DNA from: Armatimonadota bacterium
GTDB taxonomy: Bacteria; Armatimonadota; UBA10988; DTZQ01
Direction: 5' to 3'
Assembly: GCA_012961305.1 (NCBI GenBank)
Contig: DTZQ01000638.1
Span: 1-16,449 of the forward strand
DNA: 16,449 nucleotides
The notes under the pieces are model-generated. The model had not been told where the DNA came from and searched no databases. It saw only the letters and a program-made list of their open reading frames with translations. The translations under genes were made by a program, and so were the position numbers. Positions 1-5,687 of this stretch are shown here, piece after piece; within the stretch, counting starts at the first letter, position 1, and each line of letters starts with the position of its first letter.

Positions 1-258
1 GACCTCACTGCGGCTGGTCAGTATCGGGCGGCCCTGCGGGTGCTGCATCGCATTGTTACCCTCTCTCCGGACGCGCCGGAGGCAGAGGTAGCCCTGCTGC
101 AGGCAGGACAGATTTACTTAGAGAAACTGTCCCAGCCGGCAGAAGCGCGGCGGATTTTCCGGGCCTTTTGCCAGCGGTATCCGTACAGCGAGTGGCGCTC
201 GCAGGCTGTCTTCTGGGAACACCAAGCGGCCGCGCAAATGGCCGAATCGAGGAGGTAA
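1..258 (+). CDS. C-terminal part of a tetratricopeptide-repeat protein (5' end outside window)
   Basis: The frame is open from the first base and ends with TAA at 256-258, giving 85 visible residues. They are helical and follow the TPR pattern seen in BamD/CpoB-like envelope proteins: a helix with a Leu-Ser-Pro turn (SPDAPEAEVAL), then AGQIYLEKL, then EARRIFRAFCQRYPYSEW, where an aromatic/Pro turn closes each helical pair. That supports a protein-protein interaction scaffold. The missing N-terminus prevents saying whether it is a lipoprotein or part of a larger protein. A GTG at 40 is an internal codon, because the frame continues upstream without a stop. The ribosome binding site of the next gene (GGAGG at 250-254) lies inside the last codons, so the two genes are translationally coupled and probably share an operon. 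TPR identity is fairly secure; the exact role is unknown. Confidence 0.7.
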   Translation, partial: DLTAAGQYRAALRVLHRIVTLSPDAPEAEVALLQAGQIYLEKLSQPAEARRIFRAFCQRYPYSEWRSQAVFWEHQAAAQMAESRR

Positions 259-260
259 AA

Positions 261-452
261 ATGTTTGGCCCTTTGGAGACCCTGATAGGATTGGTGAGTT
301 TGGGCGTATGGATTTGGGCGCTGGTGGATTGCCTGCAGCGGCGGTTCCGCGAACCCCTGACCAAACTCATCTGGGTACTGGTGATTCTGTTTGGCTATCT
401 ACTGGGCGCGTTGATTTACCTTGCTCTGGGCCGCAACCAGGGCCTACGGTAA
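261..452 (+). CDS. Small PLDc_N-type membrane protein
   Basis: This 63-residue protein starts at ATG 261, seven bases after a GGAGG and two bases after the upstream stop. Two hydrophobic helices are visible, at about residues 5-22 (LIGLVSLGVWIWALVDCL) and 37-57 (LIWVLVILFGYLLGALIY). They are separated by a short basic loop (QRRFREPLTK) and followed by the tail LALGRNQGLR. The W-ALVDC-helix, K-IW-L-ILF and P/G-x-x-Y-L-GR pattern matches the PLDc_N domain. That domain occurs alone in many bacteria as a tiny inner-membrane protein, or at the N-terminus of cardiolipin synthases. There is no phospholipase catalytic domain here, so no enzymatic role can be assigned. A longer in-frame reading from GTG/ATG codons near 168 would overlap the TPR gene and lacks a ribosome binding site, so it was rejected. 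Confidence 0.8.
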   Translation: MFGPLETLIGLVSLGVWIWALVDCLQRRFREPLTKLIWVLVILFGYLLGALIYLALGRNQGLR

Positions 453-462
453 GGAGAGGCCT

Positions 463-489
463 ATGGAATGGATGCCTACTCTAGAGTAG
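463..489 (+). CDS. 8-codon mini-ORF (leader peptide or truncated gene remnant)
   Basis: AAGGAGAGG at 451-459 is a strong ribosome binding site placed well before ATG 463. The frame encodes only MEWMPTLE and stops at TAG 487-489. The stop directly abuts the stem of the intrinsic terminator at 490. This is either a genuine leader or uORF whose translation could affect the terminator, or the first codons of a gene cut short when the hairpin element arrived. The peptide has no run of a single regulatory amino acid, so classical attenuation is not indicated. No function is assigned. Confidence 0.3.
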   Translation: MEWMPTLE

Positions 490-517
490 CCCCGGATTTC
501 AATCCGGGGGCCTTTTT
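490..517 (+). terminator. Rho-independent terminator with TTCA loop
   Basis: CCCCGGAT (490-497) pairs perfectly with ATCCGGGG (502-509) across a TTCA loop (498-501). Two bases pairable to the stem region and then a five-T run follow (513-517). This is a strong GC stem with a U-tract and should end the TPR/PLDc_N transcript before sbcC. The stem and loop style also match two other hairpins in the window (5511-5526 and 11983-11996), so the terminator may derive from a dispersed repeat. Confidence 0.8.
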
Positions 518-532
518 CGGGCCCAACGTTTA

Positions 533-548
533 CCTTAACCAATTAAGG
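533..548. promoter_or_regulatory. Inverted repeat upstream of sbcC-like gene
   Basis: CCTTAA (533-538) and TTAAGG (543-548) form a perfect 6-bp inverted repeat around CCAA. It sits in the 68-bp stretch between the terminator and the sbcC start, where the promoter must lie. It could be an operator or a small hairpin. No convincing -35/-10 pair was found around it, so the role is a guess. Confidence 0.25.
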
Positions 549-585
549 ATGGGATGGGGTCAAATAGGGAACGAGGCTAAAAGCG

Positions 586-3500
586 ATGATTCCCGTTACC
601 CTACGGCTGCGCAATTTTCTCAGTTACGGCGAGGATGTGCCGGCGCTGGATTTTACCCAGTTCCACGTAGCCTGCCTTTCCGGGCCCAATGGACACGGCA
701 AGTCGGCGCTCTTGGATGCCATCACTTGGGCCCTGTGGGGCGAGGCCCGTAAAGCCCCTGGCGAGCGCAAGCCCGATGATGGCCTGCTGCGCCTCGGGGC
801 CCGGGAAATGCAGGTCGAGTTCGTGTTCGATTTAGAGGGCGACCGTTACCGCGTGTTGCGCCAGTACCGCCGGGGCAAATCCGGAGGGAGGACGGTGCTG
901 GAGTTCCAGGTCTACGACCCTGCGACCGACACCTATCAAACCCTCACCCAGCCCAACCTCACCGCCACCCAGCGGAAAATCGTCGAAACCCTGCGCATGG
1001 ACTACGAAACCTTCGTCAACTCCGCCTTCATCCAGCAGGGCCGGGCCGATGCCTTCACCCAGAAGAGTGCGCGGGAGCGGAAGGCCATCTTGAGCGAAAT
1101 CTTGGGCCTCTCCCGCTACGACGAACTGGCCGAGCGGGCGCGAGCCCATCGGTTAGCGGCGGAACGGGATGCTCAAGGGGCCCAAGCCCATTGCGACGAG
1201 TTGGCAGCCGAGTTGGAACATCTCCCGGAGTACCGGCGGCAGTTGGAGGAATTGAAGGCCCGTCTGGAAACTTTGACTGCGGACTTAGCGGCGCTGGAGG
1301 AACGCTCAGAAGCCCTGCGCACCCAGCGGCAGGAGTTGCGGGAAAAACAGCGGCAGGCGGAAGGATTGGCCCAAACTCTGGCTCGTCTCGACCGAAACAT
1401 TGCCGAGGCCCAGGAACAAGTCACCCAACGGCGGGCGGAAGTAGAGCGGTATCGGAAAATCCTGGCCCAGCGGGAGGAAGTGGCCGCGCAGGCCCGACGC
1501 CTGGCCTCGCTGCAGGCCCAACGGCAGCGGGCAGAGAGGTTACTGCAAAGGTTGCGCCACTTGGAAGCGGAACGCAGCCGATGGCAGCGGGAAGTGGACG
1601 CCGCCCGCAGCGAATTGGAAAAGGCCCGCCAGGGTTTGAAAGTACAGTACCGTCAAGCGCGACAGACCCTGGAGGAAGCGGAAAAAGTGCTGGCCCAGGC
1701 GGGGGAAATCGAGGCCCAGTTGGCCCAATTGCAGCAGGCACGGGAGGAGGAGGAGCGTTGGGAGAGTCTGCGCCAGGAGGCCGAAGCCCTGGAGCAGCGC
1801 GAACGGGCCTTGCAGCAGGAAATTGACGCCGCCCGCAACGAGGTCGAAGTGGAAGTGCGCACCCTTCGCCAGCGGGTACAGGAACTGCAAGGGTTGGCCG
1901 CCGAATTGCCCCCGCGCCGGCAGCAATTAGAGCAAGCCCGGGCAGCCCTGGCCGAGGCTGAACAGGCGGCTCAGGAGCAGGAAACTTGGCAGCGGCGGTT
2001 GAACGCCCTGCAGGTACGCATTGAGACCCTCAAAACCCAACGCGACCGCCTGAAGGAGGAAATCCGCAGCGTGGAGGAGCGGCAGGCATTGGTGGCCCGG
2101 GGGGACACGACGGACTGTCCCCTCTGTGGCTCCCACCTGGGCCCAGCGGGGATGGAACGCCTGCGGGCTCACTTCGCGGAGGAAATTCAGACCCGTACCG
2201 CGCAAATCAGGAGTATTAACCGCGAGGGGAAGGAGTTGGTGGCACAACGCAAGGAAATACAGGCGCGGCTGACCGCTCTGGCCACGCTGAAGGAACAGTT
2301 GCCCCAACGCCAGCGGGCCGTGGTGGCAGCGGAGCAGGCCCTGCGGGAGGCCGAGGAGGCCCGGGCGGAACTGGGCCCAGGGCAGCAAAGGCTGGCGGAG
2401 GCCGAGAAGTCCCTGCGTACCCACGCCTACGCCCCGGAGAAAGTGCGGGAGCGGGATGAGTTGCAGGCCCGCCGCTTGGAGTTGGGCTACGACCCCGAAG
2501 CCCACCGTCGGGCCCGGGAGCGCGTGCGGCAACTTCAGCCCTACGAGCGGGAACAGGCCCGCTTGGAAACTGCCCGGGCCCAGTGGGAGCGGGCACAGGC
2601 CGAATTGCCTGCCCTGGAACGCCAACTAACGGAAATCGAAACCGCCCTGGCAGAGAACCGCTACGCCGAAGAAGCCCAGCAAAAACTGAGGGAAGTAGAA
2701 GCCCAAATCGCGGCTACTCCCTATGACGAGGAAGCGGTACGGCAGTTGGACGCAGAACTGGAAGCCCTGCAGGACGTACCGCGCCGTCAGGCTTTGGTGG
2801 AGGAGGCGAGGCAACGCCTGGGCCCGACCGAGGAAGCCCTGGCCAAGTTGGAGCAAACCCTCAAAGAACGGCAGCAGGAGCGGGAGACCACCGCCGCGGA
2901 GGAAGAAGGTCTGTGGGCAGAGGTGAAGGCCCTGCCGGAGGTGGAACGGCAGTTGCAGGAGACCGAGCAGAAGTTGCACGCCGCGCAGCAGACCCGGGAT
3001 GACTTGCTCCAAGAGCGGGGTCGAGTGCAAAACCAGGTGGAACGCTGTGCCCAGAGGGAAGAGGAACTTGCCGCGGCCAAGAAGAAGTTACAGCAGGCCC
3101 AGCGGGAGCAGGAAGTTTACCACCAGTTGACGGTGGCCTTCGGCAAGGACGGCATTCAGGCCCTCATCATCGAAAACGCTGTGCCGGAAATTGAGGAAAA
3201 GGCCAATGAAATTCTGGGCCAGTTGACCAACCACCGGACTCACATCACCATCGAACCCCTCCGCGACCTCAAGAGTGGGGGAGTGAAGGAGACCCTGGAC
3301 ATCCACATCAGCGACGAACTGGGGACGCGAAGTTACGAACTCTACTCGGGTGGGGAGCGATTCCGGGTGGACTTTGCCCTGCGCCTGGCTCTCTCCCACC
3401 TGTTGGCCCGGCGGGCCGGGACGAAGTTGCGCACCCTGGTCATTGACGAGGGCTTTGGCACCCAGGACAGTGAGGGGTTAGAGCAACTGGTCGAGGCCAT

Positions 3501-3630
3501 TCAGGCGGTCAGCCGCGAGTTCGACAAAATCCTGGTGGTCACCCACTTGGAATCGCTGAAAAACTCCTTCCCCACCCGCATCGAGGTGCGCAAACATCCC
3601 GAACACGGCTCCCGGTTTGAGATAATGTAA
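586..3630 (+). CDS. sbcC: SbcC/Rad50-type ATPase, exonuclease subunit
   Basis: This 1014-residue protein has the full layout of an SbcC/Rad50 ATPase. The N-terminus MIPVTLRLRNFLSYG is typical of the family. Walker A is GPNGHGKS (33-40), and the Q-loop segment lies near residues 145-150 (FVNSAFIQQG). A long E/Q/R/A-rich coiled coil is broken in the middle by the zinc hook CPLC (Cys511, Cys514). The arm returns to the family segment around ENAVPEIEEKANEIL, then the signature SGGE (921-924), Walker B LVIDE (about 951-955) and a D-loop. In the known SbcCD/Mre11-Rad50 complex it drives end-processing of double-strand breaks and hairpins together with the SbcD nuclease. No sbcD lies in this window, since the upstream genes are unrelated and end at a terminator. 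The ribosome binding site is weak (GAGG at 573-576). The family assignment is very secure. Confidence 0.95.
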   Translation: MIPVTLRLRNFLSYGEDVPALDFTQFHVACLSGPNGHGKSALLDAITWALWGEARKAPGERKPDDGLLRLGAREMQVEFVFDLEGDRYRVLRQYRRGKSGGRTVLEFQVYDPATDTYQTLTQPNLTATQRKIVETLRMDYETFVNSAFIQQGRADAFTQKSARERKAILSEILGLSRYDELAERARAHRLAAERDAQGAQAHCDELAAELEHLPEYRRQLEELKARLETLTADLAALEERSEALRTQRQELREKQRQAEGLAQTLARLDRNIAEAQEQVTQRRAEVERYRKILAQREEVAAQARRLASLQAQRQRAERLLQRLRHLEAERSRWQREVDAARSELEKARQGLKVQYRQARQTLEEAEKVLAQAGEIEAQLAQLQQAREEEERWESLRQEAEALEQRERALQQEIDAARNEVEVEVRTLRQRVQELQGLAAELPPRRQQLEQARAALAEAEQAAQEQETWQRRLNALQVRIETLKTQRDRLKEEIRSVEERQALVARGDTTDCPLCGSHLGPAGMERLRAHFAEEIQTRTAQIRSINREGKELVAQRKEIQARLTALATLKEQLPQRQRAVVAAEQALREAEEARAELGPGQQRLAEAEKSLRTHAYAPEKVRERDELQARRLELGYDPEAHRRARERVRQLQPYEREQARLETARAQWERAQAELPALERQLTEIETALAENRYAEEAQQKLREVEAQIAATPYDEEAVRQLDAELEALQDVPRRQALVEEARQRLGPTEEALAKLEQTLKERQQERETTAAEEEGLWAEVKALPEVERQLQETEQKLHAAQQTRDDLLQERGRVQNQVERCAQREEELAAAKKKLQQAQREQEVYHQLTVAFGKDGIQALIIENAVPEIEEKANEILGQLTNHRTHITIEPLRDLKSGGVKETLDIHISDELGTRSYELYSGGERFRVDFALRLALSHLLARRAGTKLRTLVIDEGFGTQDSEGLEQLVEAIQAVSREFDKILVVTHLESLKNSFPTRIEVRKHPEHGSRFEIM

Positions 3631-3640
3631 CCCTTACGCC

Positions 3641-4642
3641 TTACACCCTCACCCACTTGCCCCTCCGCGCCGATTCGTAAACGGCCGCCACAATGGCCAC
3701 CGACTTGCGTCCTTCGGGGCCGTCCACCTGTACCGGCGTGCCCTGGGTGACGGCCCGCACCACGTCTTCGATGATGTTTCGCGGCAAGTTCGGGTCGGGA
3801 GGGAACTCGTCTAAGGAGACCTTCTCTTCGCCTTTTACTTCGTAGCGGGCGAGTTTGTTGTCCTGCCACACCAGGGTGCCCTGGTGGCCGCTAATTTCGA
3901 TGACTGAACCCAAGGAGGGGTAATTGGCGGTCGTGGTCTGCACGCAACCCCAGGCACCGCTGGCGAAGTTAAGCAGGGCCTGGGTCAGGTCCTCCGTTTC
4001 AATGTCGTGGGCGACGTGGGCACAGCGGCCAAACACCGCCTCGACCGGCCCTAAGAACCACTGGAGCAAGTCCACGTAGTGCACCCCTTGATTGGCCATG
4101 GAACCGCCTTCCGTTTCCCGGCGGCTGCGCCAGCCCGGCGGCCACCCGCCCTCGTAGTAGGACTGCTCCCGATACCACTTCATCCGCAAGTCGCCCAGGA
4201 AAATTCGCCCCAAACGACCGCTTTGCACGACTTGCCGGATTTGGTGATTGAGGGGGTTGTAGCGGCTGCCGAAATCCACGGCCAGAACCACCCCGGCCTG
4301 CTCCGCCGCAGCAATTAACCGGTCGCATTTCTCCACTACCAAGTCCATGGGCTTAGTGACGAAGGTGTGCTTGCCTGCCTCTACGGCTGGCAAAGCCAGG
4401 TCCGCATGGGTGCCGCTGGGGGTGAAAATGCCCACCGCGTCCACATCCTCCCGGGCCAGCAGTTCCTCGTAATCTGTGGTCCAGGCGCAGTTCTGCTCTT
4501 CGGCGAAAGTTCGGGCCACCTCCTCCCGCAAATCACACACGCAGACCAGTTCCGCCCCTGCGGTCTCTTTTACCATCCGGGCCCGACTGCGCCCCACCCC
4601 CAAGCCGACGATGCCGAAACGTACCGGCGGAGTGGTATTCAT
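3641..4642 (-). CDS. Gfo/Idh/MocA family oxidoreductase
   Basis: A 333-residue NAD(P)-dependent dehydrogenase. The N-terminal Rossmann fold shows GLGVGR (13-18) after a beta strand, with Asp37 at the end of beta-2 (CVCD), which favours NAD. The usual Glu-Lys-Pro motif reads TKP (96-98), so the Lys is kept and the Glu is lost. The C-terminal alpha/beta domain carries GGSMANQGVHYVD with His188 and Asp191 at the usual catalytic positions. Members oxidise or reduce sugars, sugar acids or inositols; the substrate cannot be read from sequence. It starts at ATG 4642 with AAGGGAGGAGA overlapping the stop of the isomerase gene upstream, so the two are translationally coupled and likely act on the same sugar. 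Its 3' end converges on sbcC with only 10 bp between stops. Confidence 0.88.
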   Translation of the reverse strand: MNTTPPVRFGIVGLGVGRSRARMVKETAGAELVCVCDLREEVARTFAEEQNCAWTTDYEELLAREDVDAVGIFTPSGTHADLALPAVEAGKHTFVTKPMDLVVEKCDRLIAAAEQAGVVLAVDFGSRYNPLNHQIRQVVQSGRLGRIFLGDLRMKWYREQSYYEGGWPPGWRSRRETEGGSMANQGVHYVDLLQWFLGPVEAVFGRCAHVAHDIETEDLTQALLNFASGAWGCVQTTTANYPSLGSVIEISGHQGTLVWQDNKLARYEVKGEEKVSLDEFPPDPNLPRNIIEDVVRAVTQGTPVQVDGPEGRKSVAIVAAVYESARRGKWVRV

Positions 4643-4654
4643 TCTCTCCTCCCT

Positions 4655-5443
4655 TCACAAATACCTTTCCAGCAGGGCTTTGGCCTTGAGGACCCCTTCA
4701 TGGTCGCCGCCGGGGCCCTCGAACTCGATGCCGAAATGGCCCGTGTACCCTGCTTCTTGCAGAATGCGCACACACCGACCGATGTCAATGGTCGTTTCCT
4801 CACCCCTTTCGTCGAACTCGAACATTTTGGCGTGCACCGCCCGGGCGTAGGGGGCAATTTTCTCCAGCGCGGCGTAGCGGTCCACCTCTGGCGGGAAGTT
4901 GCCGAAATCGGGCAGAGTGCCCAGCCAGGGATTGTCCACCTCCCTTAGGATGCGCAGGATGTTGTCAGGGTAGGCGGAAATGCCGCCGTGGTTCTCAATG
5001 AGAATGTAAATCCCGGCCTGTTCTCCGGCTTCTGCCAGCGCGGCGAAGGATTCGCTGCACCGCTGCAGCAGGTCCTCCGTGACCGGCTCGCCGTGCCCGC
5101 CGGTGTTCGCCCGGATGGCGTTACAGCCCAACGTGGCCGCCACCTCGAACCAGCGCCGGTGGTTCTCCACCGCCCGCCGCCGCTCGGTCGGGTCAGGGGC
5201 ACTCAGGTTGCCCTGGCGGTCAATGGCAATGTTGAGCATTTTCACCCCTTCTCCCTCGGCGATGCGGACGAGTTCCTTCAGATACGCCTCCTCCGTGGAG
5301 GGGAAAAAGGGCTCATTCAACTCAATGGCCATAATGCCGAACTCCTCCCGAGCCACGCGGGGGAAGTCGGCCAGTTGCAGGGGGTTCTCCACCCGGCGGA
5401 ACCGTCGGTTCAGGCTCCACCCGGCCAGGGAAATGGGTTTCAT
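4655..5443 (-). CDS. Sugar phosphate isomerase/epimerase (xylose-isomerase-like TIM barrel)
   Basis: A 262-residue TIM barrel of the AP-endonuclease-2/xylose-isomerase-like superfamily. Likely metal ligands sit at the strand ends: Glu150 (LIENHGG), Asp179 (LPDFGNF), His204 (AVHAK) and Glu240 (GIEFEG). These are the canonical E-D-H-E set. The family interconverts keto and aldo sugars or epimerises them, or in some cases dehydrates keto-inositols. The exact substrate is unknown. The start at ATG 5443 is chosen because GAGGAGG (complement of 5449-5455) lies just upstream. It is the first gene of a two-gene operon with the dehydrogenase at 3641-4642 and is preceded by a clear promoter. An isomerase plus Gfo/Idh pair is typical of catabolic routes for inositols, uronates and rare sugars. 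Confidence 0.85.
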   Translation of the reverse strand: MKPISLAGWSLNRRFRRVENPLQLADFPRVAREEFGIMAIELNEPFFPSTEEAYLKELVRIAEGEGVKMLNIAIDRQGNLSAPDPTERRRAVENHRRWFEVAATLGCNAIRANTGGHGEPVTEDLLQRCSESFAALAEAGEQAGIYILIENHGGISAYPDNILRILREVDNPWLGTLPDFGNFPPEVDRYAALEKIAPYARAVHAKMFEFDERGEETTIDIGRCVRILQEAGYTGHFGIEFEGPGGDHEGVLKAKALLERYL

Positions 5444-5463
5444 TTTAGCCTCCTCATGAACCT

Positions 5464-5530
5464 TCAGCGGTCAGCCCACAGGCACAGAATTCAAGCCTGC
5501 AGACCCAGGTGTGGGCTTCAGCCCACCCTC
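5464..5530 (-). promoter_or_regulatory. Leader with mutually exclusive stem-loops, 5' of the isomerase operon
   Basis: Read on the minus strand, the transcript contains segment A (5526-5521, GTGGGC), a 4-nt loop, segment B (5517-5510, AGCCCACA) and segment C (5480-5473, TGTGGGCT). B pairs with A as a 6-bp hairpin, or with C as an 8-bp stem enclosing a further 5-bp stem (5479-5483 with 5495-5499). The two folds exclude each other. Segment C ends about 18 nt before the ribosome binding site. This is what is seen; a regulatory role is inference. The hairpin may instead be a member of the TTCA-loop repeat family. Confidence 0.4.
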
Positions 5531-5546
5531 GCGGCTATTTAGATAT

Positions 5547-5575
5547 ATTATGCCCCCTGGCGCTCGTCTTGTCAA
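5547..5575 (-). promoter_or_regulatory. Sigma70-type promoter for the isomerase-dehydrogenase operon
   Basis: On the minus strand TTGACA (complement of 5570-5575) is followed after exactly 17 bases by CATAAT (complement of 5547-5552). The -35 matches consensus at all six bases and the -10 at five of six. Transcription should start near 5540, leaving a leader of roughly 97 nt before ATG 5443. The AT-rich patch 5538-5551 is exceptional in this GC-rich window. Confidence 0.75.
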
Positions 5576-5687
5576 CGACTTTCGGACCGGAAGCGCCTTT
5601 CCCCTTTGAGCGCTCCAAGGAGGAATCGCCCCCACGAAGGCGAATACCCATCCAGCAGCGAGCATCCAGCCTGGAAAGGATTTTCTC

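Noticed and set aside
518..585. Sigma70 promoter for sbcC
   Set aside because: TTTACC- and CAAATA-like boxes exist, but their spacing is far from 17 bases, so no promoter is called.
1927..2625. 232-codon minus-strand open frame inside sbcC
   Set aside because: It is antisense to the sbcC coiled coil, is Leu/Pro/Gly-rich and has no family motif. It is a by-product of GC-rich codon use.
586..3630. SMC or RecN instead of SbcC
   Set aside because: The central CPLC zinc hook and the FLSYG N-terminus are SbcC/Rad50 features; SMC proteins have a globular hinge instead.
5618..5687. Start of the lyase-like gene near the AAGGAGG at 5619
   Set aside because: No ATG, GTG or TTG in the lyase frame follows it within range. 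The first in-frame start is ATG 5688 with its own GAAAGGA.
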